The notes: generated by a model not told the origin, from the letters alone. 64,000 nt of DNA from Bradyrhizobium lablabi (GCF_018129385.1 NZ_JAFCLN010000022.1:57047-121046); one strand, 5' to 3'. Shown: positions 17,004 to 25,872, counted from the first letter of the stretch. Numbers and translations: made by a program.

Positions 17004-18149
17004 TTACGCGTTGGTCCGCCCGCCGAGCGCGGCGTGGCGGCGATAGTGATGCGCGCTGCCGCCGAACAGCGTGTCGAAGGCGAGCAGACGTTTGAAATAA
17101 AGGCCGATGTCGAGTTCTTCGGTGACGCCCATGGCGCCGTGAAGCTGAACCGATTGCTCGGAGACAAAGCGCGCACATTTGCCGATCTTGGCCTTCGCGC
17201 CGGAGGCTGCGCGGCCGCGTGCCACGGGCTCAGCATCCGCCATCAGCGCCGCGCGCAGCGCCATCGAGCGCGCCTCGTCGCATTGCATCGCCATGTCGGC
17301 GAGGCGATGGCGGATCACCTGGTTGGCCGACAGCGGCCGGCCGAACTGTCTCCGGATATTTGTATATTCGATCGTGGTGTCGAGCAGCGTCTGCATGATG
17401 CCGACGGCTTCCGCACCAAGCGCCGCCATGGCGCGATCGATCACAGCCTCGATGACGGGGAGGGCATCGCTGCCGTCTCCAAGCAGGGCGTCGGCGGGGA
17501 GGCGCACATCTTTCAGCGTAAGATTGCAGGCGCGGCCGCCACCGAGGCGCGAATAGTCGCTCCGCACGAGGCCGGGCGTATCCGATGGAATGAGGAACAG
17601 GCAGAGATTGCCGGACGCGCCGTTGCTGTTGGCGACGCGCGCGGACACGATGATCTGACCGGCGGCATTGCCGTCGAGCACTGTGATCTTCTGGCCGTTG
17701 AGATGCCAGCCGTCGGACGCTTTGGTCGCCAATGTCTCGACCTTGGCGAGATCGAACCGCGCGGCGCGCTCGGAATGCGCAAAGGCGAGGATCAGCGAAC
17801 CGTCGGCGACCTTTGGCAGGATCGCCTGCTTCTGCGCTTCGGTGCCGCATTGGGCGACCAGCCCGGCGCCGATCACAACGGTCGACAAAAAGGGCTCCGA
17901 GACAAGACCGCGGCCGAAGGCCTCCATCAGAATCCCGATCTCGATGGCGCCGCCGCCGAGACCGCCGTGATCTTCGCCGATCGGCAATGCCAGCCAGCCG
18001 AGATCGGCAAACTGCTTCCACAGCGCCGGGCTGAAGCCGAGCGGTTCGCCAGCGATCTTGCGCCTGTTGTCGGCGGTGTAGGTTTCCTTGACAAAGCGGT
18101 CGGCGCTCTCGCGCAGCAGCCGCTGCTCATCGCTTAAGGTGAGATCCAT
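17004..18149 (-). CDS. Acyl-CoA dehydrogenase, second of a pair
   Basis: A 381-aa acyl-CoA dehydrogenase-fold protein, divergent from its neighbour. The N-terminal helical domain begins MDLTLSDEQRLL, the middle beta domain shows AFAHSERAARFD where a canonical enzyme has a TEPxxGSD-type loop, and the C-terminus has SVQLHGAMGVTEE. The loss of the standard loop suggests it may be the non-catalytic or FAD-sharing partner of a heteromer, as in known FadE pairs (inference). It lies between the enoyl-CoA hydratase gene, 18 bp upstream, and the other dehydrogenase. Confidence 0.92.
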   Translation of the reverse strand: MDLTLSDEQRLLRESADRFVKETYTADNRRKIAGEPLGFSPALWKQFADLGWLALPIGEDHGGLGGGAIEIGILMEAFGRGLVSEPFLSTVVIGAGLVAQCGTEAQKQAILPKVADGSLILAFAHSERAARFDLAKVETLATKASDGWHLNGQKITVLDGNAAGQIIVSARVANSNGASGNLCLFLIPSDTPGLVRSDYSRLGGGRACNLTLKDVRLPADALLGDGSDALPVIEAVIDRAMAALGAEAVGIMQTLLDTTIEYTNIRRQFGRPLSANQVIRHRLADMAMQCDEARSMALRAALMADAEPVARGRAASGAKAKIGKCARFVSEQSVQLHGAMGVTEELDIGLYFKRLLAFDTLFGGSAHHYRRHAALGGRTNA

Positions 18150-18167
18150 CTGATGGTTCGCTCGAAT

Positions 18168-19031
18168 TCAAAGGGCTGTGGTCTTGCTGGCTTCGCTCGG
18201 CTTCCTGACGGAAGGGTGCAGGCCCGAGGGGTCCACGACCATGCCGAATTCCTGAAGGTTATGCGCATGGCAGAGCTGATGCAGCGCAAAGGCCTGCTCG
18301 ATCGCCGCCGGCTGGCCCATCACGTCGACGGAGCGGTTGACGGCTTCCTTGGTCAGCTTCAGTGCAAACGACGGCTTGGCGGCGATCCGCTGCGCCAAAT
18401 CAAGCGTGAAGGACGAAAGTTCAGCCCGCGGCACCACGTGATTGACCATGCCGAGCCGGTGCGCCTCCTGCGCTTTCCAGACGTCCGCCGTAAACAGCAT
18501 CTCCTTGGCCTTGCGCGGGCCGAGTTCCCAGGGATGCACGAACCATTCGACGCCGCAGACGCCCATGGTGACGACGGGGTCGCAGAATTCCGCATCGTCG
18601 CTGGCGACGATGAGATCGCAGGCCCAGGCCAGCATCAAGCCGCCGGCGATGCACTTGCCGTGCACTTCGGCGATCGTCGGCTTGGCAAGGTTACGCCAGC
18701 GCCGCGTGATCTGGAGGTAAATCTCCTGCTCGCGCGCGAAGCGTCCGTGCGCGTTCGGCTCGGCAAAGCCACCCCAATTTCCAACCGGTGGAAAATCCAC
18801 GCCCGCGGCATTCTTGCCGCCGGGGCGCAAATCGTGCCCGGACGAGAAATGCGGGCCGTTGCCGGCGAGGATGATGACCTTGACCGCATCGTCCTGCACC
18901 GCCTGGTCGAAGGCGGCATTGAGATCGTAGGTCATCTGCAAGTTTTGCGCGTTGCGCGCCTCCGGCCGATTCATCACGATCCGCGCAATGCGCGGCTCGG
19001 GCCGTTCCACGATGATGGTCTCGAATGCCAT
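18168..19031 (-). CDS. Enoyl-CoA hydratase/isomerase family protein
   Basis: A 287-aa crotonase-fold protein. The CoA-binding and oxyanion-hole segments are FSSGHDLRPGG (about residue 65) and KCIAGGLMLAWACDLIVAS (about 125), and MGVCGVEWFVHPWELG marks the second half. Members hydrate, isomerise or cleave acyl-CoAs; the exact reaction is uncertain because the usual catalytic glutamates are not evident. ATG at 19031 follows GAGGG; a second in-frame ATG at 19070 is possible. It is the promoter-proximal gene of the operon with two acyl-CoA dehydrogenases, giving consecutive beta-oxidation steps. Confidence 0.9.
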   Translation of the reverse strand: MAFETIIVERPEPRIARIVMNRPEARNAQNLQMTYDLNAAFDQAVQDDAVKVIILAGNGPHFSSGHDLRPGGKNAAGVDFPPVGNWGGFAEPNAHGRFAREQEIYLQITRRWRNLAKPTIAEVHGKCIAGGLMLAWACDLIVASDDAEFCDPVVTMGVCGVEWFVHPWELGPRKAKEMLFTADVWKAQEAHRLGMVNHVVPRAELSSFTLDLAQRIAAKPSFALKLTKEAVNRSVDVMGQPAAIEQAFALHQLCHAHNLQEFGMVVDPSGLHPSVRKPSEASKTTAL

Positions 19032-19121
19032 GACGCCCTCGCGTTTCCCTTTTTGTTTTGTTAGGGCCATGTTGTGATGGCGGCTGGCGATAGGCAAGGG
19101 CGGAGTGATGCGTTTAGACGC

Positions 19122-19286
19122 TGTCATTCCGGGAGGCGGGCGACGATGCGCTATCGTGTCCCGTGCGCTGCGCAGCATGAAGCGCTTGCGGAATGATGCG
19201 CTGCCCGGGACCCATGATAGGGAGTTCGCAGCGAGCATGGGTCCGGCTCGGAGGCCGGGACACGAGAGAGCGCGCCCACAATGACG
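19122..19286. repeat. Intergenic palindromic repeat-like block
   Basis: The 300-bp gap between the divergent enoyl-CoA hydratase and LemA genes has no credible gene. It begins TGTCATTCCGGG and ends CACAATGACG, and holds CCCGGGACCCATG and CATGGGTCC in inverted orientation plus a CCGGGACACG segment. This matches the style of dispersed palindromic elements seen elsewhere in the window (TCATTCC...GGATGACG). The promoters of both flanking genes must lie here or beside it, but I cannot place them. Confidence 0.5.
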
Positions 19287-19335
19287 AACCAAATCGGTTC
19301 TGCTACGTTCACTACAATATTGCCGGGAGATCAAA

Positions 19336-19938
19336 ATGCGTAAATTTTTCACGGTGCTGGCGGCGCTGTCGTGTCTGAGCCTGACGAACTGCGGCTACAA
19401 TGCGATCCAGACCAATGACGAACAGGTCAAGTCGGGTTGGTCGGAAGTGGTCAATCAATACCAGCGCCGCGCCGATCTCGTGCCCAATCTCGTCAACTCG
19501 GTGAAGGGTTTTGCCCAGCAGGAAAAGGACGTGCTGTTAGGGGTCACCAACGCCCGCGCCAAGGTCGGCAGCGTGCAGGCCTCGCCCGAGGTGCTGAACG
19601 ATCCCGCCGCGTTCCAGAAATTCACGCAGGCGCAGGGCGAGCTCTCCAGCGCGCTGTCGCGCTTGCTGGTCGTGACGGAAAACTATCCGCAGCTTAAGTC
19701 GGATGCGCTGTTCAAGGATTTGATGGCGCAGCTCGAAGGCACCGAGAACCGCATCACGGTGGCGCGCAACCGCTACATCAAGGCGGTGCAGGACTACAAC
19801 GTCGGCATCCGCACCTTCCCGAACAACCTGACGGCGATGGCGTTCGGCTACAAGGAGAAACCGAACTTCTCGGTGGAGAACGAGGCGGAAATTTCCAGGG
19901 CACCCAAGGTCGATTTCAATCCGGCGCCCGCGAAGTAG
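19336..19938 (+). CDS. LemA family lipoprotein
   Basis: A 200-aa LemA-domain protein. The N-terminus is a lipoprotein signal with a lipobox-like LTNC (Cys19), so it is probably anchored in the membrane facing the periplasm. The helical body carries the family motif QRRADLVPNLVNSVKGFAQ at about 43-61 and TENRITVARNRYIKAVQDYN near 135-155. LemA function is unsettled. It leads an operon with two TPM-domain proteins (19 bp and then 1 bp gaps), an arrangement repeated in many bacteria. Confidence 0.9.
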   Translation: MRKFFTVLAALSCLSLTNCGYNAIQTNDEQVKSGWSEVVNQYQRRADLVPNLVNSVKGFAQQEKDVLLGVTNARAKVGSVQASPEVLNDPAAFQKFTQAQGELSSALSRLLVVTENYPQLKSDALFKDLMAQLEGTENRITVARNRYIKAVQDYNVGIRTFPNNLTAMAFGYKEKPNFSVENEAEISRAPKVDFNPAPAK

Positions 19939-19957
19939 CCGTCGGGCGGCTGCTGCC

Positions 19958-20845
19958 ATGAATGCTGCAAGAGTCTTCGTTCTTGCACTGCTGCTGGGCT
20001 GGGTCGCCCCGGCCTTGGCGCTGGTGGCCGTGCCGCCGCTTACGGGGCGCGTGGTCGACCGGACCGGAACGCTGTCGAGCGGCGACGTCGCCTCGCTGAC
20101 GCAGACGCTACAGGACCTTCAGACCCGCAAGGGCAGCCAGATCGCGGTGCTGATCGTGCCGACCACGGAAGGCGAGCCGATCGAGCAGTACGCGCTGCGC
20201 GTGGCGGAAGCCTGGAAGATCGGCCGCAAGAAGATCGACGACGGAGCGCTGCTGGTCATCGCCAGAAACGACCGGCACTTGCGCATCGAGGTCGGCTACG
20301 GCCTCGAGGGCGCGCTCACCGACGCCACCACCAAGCGCATCATCGACGAGGTGATCACGCCGAAATTCAAGAGCGGGGACTTTGCCGGCGGCATTTCGGC
20401 CGGCGTCAACCGGATGATCGGCGTCGTCAACGGCGAAAAGCTGCCGGCGCCGGAGCCGGCGCATTGGGACGGCGACAATCTGTTCGATCAGTTCAATCCG
20501 TTCTGGATCATGTTCGCACTCGCCGTGAGCGGCATCTTGCGTGGCGCGCTCGGGAGGCTGGTCGGCGCCGGCGCGACCGGTGGCGTTCTCGCTGTGGTCG
20601 CGTGGTTCCTGTTTGGAAGTTTGACGCTGGCGCTGGCCGTAGGCGTGCTGGCGTTCATCTTCACGATGCTCTTTGATCTCGTGCCGTCGGGAGGCAGCAG
20701 CGGGGCGGGCGGCGGTGGCAGTTGGTCGAGTGGCAGCAGCCGCAGCAGCGACTGGAGCAGCAGCAGTAGCAGCGGTAGCTCGAGCGGCGGCTTCAGCGGC
20801 GGCGGCGGCAGCTTTGGCGGCGGCGGTGCATCGGGGAGCTGGTAG
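19958..20845 (+). CDS. TPM-domain (YgcG-like) membrane protein with Gly/Ser-rich tail
   Basis: A 295-aa protein with signal peptide (residues 1-21), a periplasmic TPM domain at about 28-150 (LTGRVVDRTGTLS and GYGLEGALTDATTKRI are typical), then two membrane segments near 182-200 and 210-235, and a C-terminal tail made almost only of Gly and Ser from about 245. TPM domains are linked to photosystem repair in plants and have phosphatase-like activity in some cases; the bacterial role is unknown. It is co-transcribed with lemA and a second TPM gene. Confidence 0.88.
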   Translation: MNAARVFVLALLLGWVAPALALVAVPPLTGRVVDRTGTLSSGDVASLTQTLQDLQTRKGSQIAVLIVPTTEGEPIEQYALRVAEAWKIGRKKIDDGALLVIARNDRHLRIEVGYGLEGALTDATTKRIIDEVITPKFKSGDFAGGISAGVNRMIGVVNGEKLPAPEPAHWDGDNLFDQFNPFWIMFALAVSGILRGALGRLVGAGATGGVLAVVAWFLFGSLTLALAVGVLAFIFTMLFDLVPSGGSSGAGGGGSWSSGSSRSSDWSSSSSSGSSSGGFSGGGGSFGGGGASGSW

Positions 20846-20846
20846 C

Positions 20847-21344
20847 ATGGGCATCAAGCGTGTCGGCAGGCATCTCCTCGAACATCGCTGGCGCCTGAAG
20901 CGCATCTTCACGCCCGCGGTGCTGGCGCGGATCGAGGCGGCGATCAAGGCGAGCGAGGCGACGCATTCCGGCGAGATCAGCTTTGTGGTCGAAGGCGCGC
21001 TCGACGGCATGCCGCTGTTCCGCAACCAGCCGGCGCGCGAGCGCGCGCTGGACATCTTCTCCCAGCTTCGCATCTGGGACACCGAGCACAATAACGGAGT
21101 GCTGATCTATCTGCTGCTGGCCGACCGCGATTTCGAGATCGTTGCCGACCGCGGCATCGACGCCAAGGTCGGCGCGGCCGGCTGGGAAAAGATCTGCACG
21201 GAAATGGAACGCGATTTCAGGGCGGGCGATTTCGAGCGCGGCGTCATCAGGGGCATCGAAGCGGTGTCGCACCTGATGGCGCAGCATTTCCCCGCGCAGG
21301 GTGGTGACCGCAACGAATTGCCGGATGCGCCGGTGGTGATTTAG
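20847..21344 (+). CDS. TPM-domain protein, short cytoplasmic type
   Basis: A 165-aa protein with a TPM domain (TPAVLARIEAAIKASEATHSG near residue 22 and DFEIVADRGIDAKVG near 95) and no signal peptide or clear membrane segment. The start ATG at 20847 lies 1 bp after the stop of the preceding TPM gene; the longer in-frame extension is the shadow of its Gly/Ser tail and is rejected. The three genes LemA, TPM-membrane and TPM-short form one operon, so they probably act on the same process. Confidence 0.87.
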   Translation: MGIKRVGRHLLEHRWRLKRIFTPAVLARIEAAIKASEATHSGEISFVVEGALDGMPLFRNQPARERALDIFSQLRIWDTEHNNGVLIYLLLADRDFEIVADRGIDAKVGAAGWEKICTEMERDFRAGDFERGVIRGIEAVSHLMAQHFPAQGGDRNELPDAPVVI

Positions 21345-21388
21345 GCTACTGTCAATCAAAACAAACACCGTCCCGGGAGAGAACACTC

Positions 21389-22378
21389 ATGAACCGCCGC
21401 GAACTACTCAAGGCCGCCGCCGCATTGCCGCTGGCACAATCTGCCTTCGCCAACACCGCGTCGGCGCAAGGCGTCTATCCCTCGCGCAACGTCACCATGA
21501 TCGTGCCGTTCCCGGCCGGCGGCCAGGCCGATCTTGCGGCGCGGCCGGTGGCGCTGGCGCTGGAGAAGATTCTCGGCAAGCCTGTGATCGTCGACAACCG
21601 CGCGGGCGGCGGCGGCGGATCGGTCGGCAATGCTGCGGCCGCGCGCGCCGAGCCTGACGGACACACGCTGCTGATGACATTGTCCTCGCTAGCCGTGCTG
21701 CCGGAAGCCGACCGCCTGTTCGATCGCCCGGTGGCCTATGAAGTCTCGCAATTCGCGCCGATCGCGCGCGTGCTCGCCGATCCGACGCTGCTGGCGGTGC
21801 CGGCTTCCGCGCCGTGGAAGACGCTCCAGGAATTCGTCGATGACGCCAAGGCGCGGCCCGGACAAATTCCCTATGGTTCGTCGGGACCGTACGGCACGCT
21901 GCATATCGCGATGGAGATGTTCGCGGCGAGCGCCGGCATCAAGTTGTTGCATGTGCCGTTCCGCGGCGCCGGTCCCGCGCTCACCGCCTTGCTCGGCGGC
22001 ACGGTGCAGGCGCTGGCCTCCGCGCCGGGCACGCTCAAGCAGCAGGTCGACGACGGCAAGATGCGGGTGCTCGCCAATTGGGGCGCCAGGCGCATCGACA
22101 GCTTTCCGAACCTGCCGACCTTCCAGGAGCTCGGCTACAAGGATGTCGAGTTCTACATCTGGGCCGGGCTGTTCGCGCAGGCGGCGCTGCCCGCGCCGAT
22201 CATGACGCGGCTGCGCGAAGCGATGGCGCAAGCCGTGAAGGCGCCGGAGGTGGTCAAGACCTTCGAGACCGCCGGCAGCCCGGTTGCCTATCTCGATGCG
22301 CCCGATTTTTCAAAGTTCGTTGCGGCCGACTCGGCGCGGCTGATCGCGGCGGTGAAAAAAATTGGGAAGGTGGAGTAG
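21389..22378 (+). CDS. Bug/TctC-family tripartite tricarboxylate transporter substrate-binding protein
   Basis: A 329-aa periplasmic solute receptor. A signal peptide (residues 1-29, cleavage after ASAQG) precedes the TctC fold with YPSRNVTMIVPFPAGGQADL at about 32-51 and the ligand-loop GGGGGSVGNAAAARAEPDGHT. Bug proteins bind carboxylates or related small acids for TctAB-type transporters. No TctA/TctB genes are next to it; orphan Bug genes are very common in this group. GGGAGAG precedes the ATG. Confidence 0.92.
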   Translation: MNRRELLKAAAALPLAQSAFANTASAQGVYPSRNVTMIVPFPAGGQADLAARPVALALEKILGKPVIVDNRAGGGGGSVGNAAAARAEPDGHTLLMTLSSLAVLPEADRLFDRPVAYEVSQFAPIARVLADPTLLAVPASAPWKTLQEFVDDAKARPGQIPYGSSGPYGTLHIAMEMFAASAGIKLLHVPFRGAGPALTALLGGTVQALASAPGTLKQQVDDGKMRVLANWGARRIDSFPNLPTFQELGYKDVEFYIWAGLFAQAALPAPIMTRLREAMAQAVKAPEVVKTFETAGSPVAYLDAPDFSKFVAADSARLIAAVKKIGKVE

Positions 22379-22502
22379 GCCTCCTTCACATTTTATTGTG
22401 CGGCAAGAACCTTGTCCGGCCCGATTTATTTGCTGGTCTGAAAGCGTGTGCGCCGCGAGACGCGCGCCCACAAAGTCTTCTACCAGCAGAAAGGACCCCG
22501 GC

Positions 22503-22880
22503 ATGAGAACGCAACGAATCGTGCTTGCGCTTGCGCTGTCGATTGCCGCAACCGGCGCGGCCAAAGCGCAGGAATATCGCGGAACCTGGGAACAGCAGAT
22601 GGCCTGCACGCCCGACGTTTGGCGTCTGTGCAGCGAGCATGTTCCCGATACCGGCCGCATCGTGAGCTGCCTGCGGCAAAACACGCCGAACCTGTCGAGC
22701 GGCTGCCGCGCGGTGTTCGAGACCAACGCCCAGCAGGAGGCCTCGCGGGCCGCACCGCGTGCACGCTCCGCTCCATCGCCGCAGTACCAGCAGCCGCAAT
22801 ATCGGCAGCCGCAGTACCAGCAACCCATACAGCCGCAGTACAGGCAGCCCGGGCCCTATATCGAGGACGACGAGGATTAG
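22503..22880 (+). CDS. Small exported cysteine-rich protein (GLG1-like repeat) with Gln/Pro tail
   Basis: A 125-aa protein with signal peptide (about residues 1-22). The mature part carries four cysteines in a C..D..RLC.....CL.......C pattern that resembles the cysteine-rich GLG1-type repeat, followed by a low-complexity tail of QPQYQQ/RQ units and an acidic end. AAAGGA precedes the ATG at 22503. The function is unknown. Its TAG stop overlaps the TAA of the convergent YbaK gene. Confidence 0.78.
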   Translation: MRTQRIVLALALSIAATGAAKAQEYRGTWEQQMACTPDVWRLCSEHVPDTGRIVSCLRQNTPNLSSGCRAVFETNAQQEASRAAPRARSAPSPQYQQPQYRQPQYQQPIQPQYRQPGPYIEDDED

Positions 22881-23359
22881 GCGGGCTGCGTGTCGGCCGG
22901 CGTCAGGCAGACGTCGACCCATTCGGCACCGGTGAGTTCCGCCATCCGCTCCGGCGTGATCTTCACCGCGCTGTGGGTGGAGCCGGCGGCGGGAACCACC
23001 ACGTCGAACGCCTTCAGCGAGACATCGCAATAGACCGGCAGCGGCGTCTTCAGCCCGAACGGACAGACGCCGCCGACTTCATGGCCGGTGATGTCGGCGA
23101 CCTCGTCGAGGCCGAGCATCTTTGGCTTGCCGCCGAACAGCGCCTTCACCTTCTTGTTGTCCATGCGCGCGGTGCCGGCCGCCACGATCAGCACCACGCG
23201 ATCGCCGACCCGCAGGGACAGCGTCTTGGCGATCCGCGCCGGCTCGACGCCATAGGCTTCGGCGGCCAGCGCAACGGTCGCCGAGCTCATGCCGGATTCG
23301 ATCACGGAGATGTCGGGCGCCTTCTCCGCGAAGAAGGCGCGGACCGATTCGATGCTCAT
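22877..23359 (-). CDS. YbaK/EbsC-family aminoacyl-tRNA deacylase
   Basis: A 160-aa single-domain protein of the YbaK/ProX superfamily, which hydrolyses mischarged tRNAs such as Cys- or Ala-tRNA(Pro). The segments ARIAKTLSLRVGDRVVLIVAAG (about residues 41-62), GGVCPFGLKTPLPVYCD (about 96-112) and AAGSTHSAVKI (about 124-134) are characteristic. The exact tRNA specificity cannot be told. It lies 3 bp upstream of the HAD gene's end on the same strand, so it may be last in a dienelactone hydrolase-like/HAD/YbaK operon. Confidence 0.88.
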   Translation of the reverse strand: MSIESVRAFFAEKAPDISVIESGMSSATVALAAEAYGVEPARIAKTLSLRVGDRVVLIVAAGTARMDNKKVKALFGGKPKMLGLDEVADITGHEVGGVCPFGLKTPLPVYCDVSLKAFDVVVPAAGSTHSAVKITPERMAELTGAEWVDVCLTPADTQPA

Positions 23360-23362
23360 TCG

Positions 23363-24106
23363 CTATGACCTCTGGGAAACCAGTGCGGGCAGCTCGGCCA
23401 GCGCGCGGATGCGATGGTCCGGCTCAAAGCCCAGCTCGTCCATCTGCGTGCGGATCGCCTTGAACATCGTCAGCGGCGGCAGCACCTCGCTCTCGACGCA
23501 GGCGAGCGCCATCGCTTCCGGCGTCACGCGTTCGATCCAGGCGACGTTCAGGCCGAACGATTTTGCGCCGCAGACGTCCCACGGATTGGAGGATATGAAC
23601 AACACCACGGAAGGCGGCACGTTCAGGGTGGATTCGATCAAGGTGTAGGCGTCCGGGCTTGGCTTGAATATCTTGTTTGCATCGACGCTGATGGTGGCGT
23701 CAAGCACGCGGTCGAGCCCGGTGTTGCGTACCAGCGGGTTCAGCATGTCAGGACTGCCGTTGGACAATATCGCAAGCTTGCGATCCTTCATGGCGGCGAG
23801 CGATGAAAGCGCATCCGGATAGAGATCGAGATGCAGGTATTTTTCCATGATGCTCTCGAACGCCGCTTCGTCATAGGTCAGTCCGAGACAGCGCAGCGTG
23901 TAGATGAGCGACTCGCGCGTAACAGCAGAAAAATCCCGGTAACGTCCCATCAGCGAGCGCAGCCAGGAATATTCGAGCTGCTTGATCCGCCAGACCTGCG
24001 TGATGATCTCGCCATAGCCGGGAAACGCATCCTCGGTGACGGATGCCACCGACTGGATGTCATACAGCGTGCCATAGGCATCGAACACGACGGCTTTGAT
24101 TGTCAC
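23363..24106 (-). CDS. Haloacid dehalogenase type II (HAD superfamily)
   Basis: A 247-aa HAD hydrolase of the L-2-haloacid dehalogenase type. The nucleophile Asp9 is in VVFDAYGTLYD; motif II is SNGSPDML, motif III Lys is in KIFKPSPDAY, and SSNPWDVCGAKSFG gives motif IV. The YGTL and SSNPWD features match dehalogenases that turn 2-haloacids into 2-hydroxyacids. GTG at 24106 overlaps the upstream stop as GTGA, which fixes the start; the longer frame is a shadow of the upstream gene. A 2-hydroxyacid product would fit the glycolate oxidase genes in this window, a speculative link. Confidence 0.9.
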   Translation of the reverse strand: MTIKAVVFDAYGTLYDIQSVASVTEDAFPGYGEIITQVWRIKQLEYSWLRSLMGRYRDFSAVTRESLIYTLRCLGLTYDEAAFESIMEKYLHLDLYPDALSSLAAMKDRKLAILSNGSPDMLNPLVRNTGLDRVLDATISVDANKIFKPSPDAYTLIESTLNVPPSVVLFISSNPWDVCGAKSFGLNVAWIERVTPEAMALACVESEVLPPLTMFKAIRTQMDELGFEPDHRIRALAELPALVSQRS

Positions 24107-24951
24107 GGTTGTTTCTCTTTGTTGCCGATCGTCGCATACAGGAATTTGCGCAGCGCGTCGATGGAGCGATCCAGCGCCGCCTGGTTGAATTCGAGGTGAT
24201 GGCCAAGAAATTGTCGCGGGGTTGCGAATTCGGGGATGTCGAAATCGTGATAGGCGCCGGGATGCACGATCAGCTCGATCGGAGCGCCCTTGCCCTGTTC
24301 GCGCGAGATCCCCCAGTCGTCGCGGCCTTCGGCAAGGTTGCGGCATTCCTTTGCCGGCGTCCAGTCGTCGAGCTCGCCGACCATGATTAGCGTCGGCACC
24401 GTCATGTTGCCCTTCAGTCCGAGGCAGGGCGGATAGAAGCCGACCGCCGCGCTGAATTTTTCCTTGGAGCTGCGCTCGAGCTGGCCGCGTTCGACGGAGA
24501 GCAGCGCCAACATGGCGCCTTGCGAAAATCCCACTACGGCCACGCGGCTCGGATCGACCAATGACTGCTCGACAAGGAAATTCAGCGCGCGATAGGCATC
24601 GTGCAGAGTCTGTGGCGGCAGTCCGCCGGTGCAGGCATTGGTGATGCCGCGCGTGCCGAACCGGTCGATGGTCAGCGTGACGTAGCCCCACTCCGCAAGT
24701 CGTTTGCCCCAGCGTTCGTCGATCCCGCGCCAGGCGCCACCACAGCCGTGGAGCAGCACGACCGCGGGCGAGGGCCCGGGACCATCAGGCAACCGCAGAA
24801 AACCCTGCAATGCCTGCGGGCCCGCCTGCGAGAGCGGACTTTCGAGTTCGACAAGGCGTGGCGGTCTGTCGGCCGCCGGCGCAAGGTCAGCGCCGGCGCT
24901 CCAGATCGGGAGCGAGAGGAGCAGGGCGGCAAATCTGGCGAAGCTCGTCAT
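24103..24951 (-). CDS. Exported dienelactone hydrolase-like alpha/beta hydrolase
   Basis: A 282-aa alpha/beta hydrolase with a Sec signal peptide (about residues 1-22). The nucleophile is Ser143 in GFSQGA, the acid Asp195 or Asp196 in GELDDWTP, and the base His235 in AYHDFD. HGCGGAWRG near residue 68 forms the oxyanion region. True dienelactone hydrolases use cysteine; this one has serine and is exported, so a secreted esterase is more likely. Its stop overlaps the start of the HAD gene by 4 bp. Confidence 0.88.
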   Translation of the reverse strand: MTSFARFAALLLSLPIWSAGADLAPAADRPPRLVELESPLSQAGPQALQGFLRLPDGPGPSPAVVLLHGCGGAWRGIDERWGKRLAEWGYVTLTIDRFGTRGITNACTGGLPPQTLHDAYRALNFLVEQSLVDPSRVAVVGFSQGAMLALLSVERGQLERSSKEKFSAAVGFYPPCLGLKGNMTVPTLIMVGELDDWTPAKECRNLAEGRDDWGISREQGKGAPIELIVHPGAYHDFDIPEFATPRQFLGHHLEFNQAALDRSIDALRKFLYATIGNKEKQP

Positions 24952-24987
24952 GGACCACCTCGCGAAGTTGCCGCCGATGATACTCCC

Positions 24988-25872
24988 TTAGATGCCCAAA
25001 ATCTTCCGCGCGTTGGCCTTCAGCACCTTCGGCCTGATCTCCTCGCGGATGTCGAGCTTGGAAAAATCCGCAAGCCAGCGGTCCGGCGTGATCACCGGCC
25101 AGTCCGAGCCGAACAGCATCTTGTCCTGTAGGATCGAGTTGATGTAGCGCACCAGGATCGGCGGAAAATATTTCGGCGACCATCCGGAGAGATCGATATA
25201 GACGTTCGGCTTGTGGGTCGCGACCGACAGCGCCTCCTCCTGCCAGGGGAAGGAGGGATGGGCGAGGATGATCTTCAGATCCGGAAAGTCCGCCGCGACG
25301 TCGTCCATATACATCGGGTTGGAATATTTCAGGCGCATGCCCATGCCGCCGGGCATGCCGCTGCCGACGCCGGTCTGGCCGGTATGGAACAGCGCGATGG
25401 CGCCGCCGTCGTTGATCGCTTCATAGAGCGGATAGGCCATGCGGTCGTTGGCGTAGAAGCCCTGCATGGTGGGGTGGAATTTGAAGCCGCGCACGCCGTA
25501 TTCCTCGATCAGCTTGCGCGCCTCGCGCACGCCCAGCTTGCCCTTGTGCGGATCGATGCTGACGAACGGGATCAGCACATCGAGATTATCGGAGGCGACC
25601 TCGAGCATCTCGTAATTGTTGTAGCGGCGGAAACCGGTCTCGCGCTCGGCATCGACCGGAAAGATCACCGCGGCGATATTCTTCGAGCGGTAGTAGGCCG
25701 CGGTTTCCGGCACGGTCGGCGGATGCTTGTTCGGCGACTTGAAATATTCCGCCATGCGCTCCTGGAAATCGTCATAGCCGTCGTCGGCGTGCAGCCCGCA
25801 CGGCTCTTCGGCATGGGTATGGATGTCGATCGCGACGACCTTTTCGATGTCGGGCAGCTTCAGCTTGGGCAT
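24988..25872 (-). CDS. Amidohydrolase 2 family (metal-dependent hydrolase)
   Basis: A 294-aa TIM-barrel hydrolase of the ACMSD-like amidohydrolase 2 family. The metal-binding HTH is at H18 and H20 (DIHTHAEE), KFHPTMQ and ILAHPSFPW supply further His residues, and FGSDWP has the conserved Asp. Members decarboxylate or hydrolyse aromatic and related acids. ATG at 25872 follows GAGGAAA; the longer frame is rejected. It is divergent from two MaoC dehydratases, and together they look like a small degradation locus (inference). Confidence 0.9.
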   Translation of the reverse strand: MPKLKLPDIEKVVAIDIHTHAEEPCGLHADDGYDDFQERMAEYFKSPNKHPPTVPETAAYYRSKNIAAVIFPVDAERETGFRRYNNYEMLEVASDNLDVLIPFVSIDPHKGKLGVREARKLIEEYGVRGFKFHPTMQGFYANDRMAYPLYEAINDGGAIALFHTGQTGVGSGMPGGMGMRLKYSNPMYMDDVAADFPDLKIILAHPSFPWQEEALSVATHKPNVYIDLSGWSPKYFPPILVRYINSILQDKMLFGSDWPVITPDRWLADFSKLDIREEIRPKVLKANARKILGI

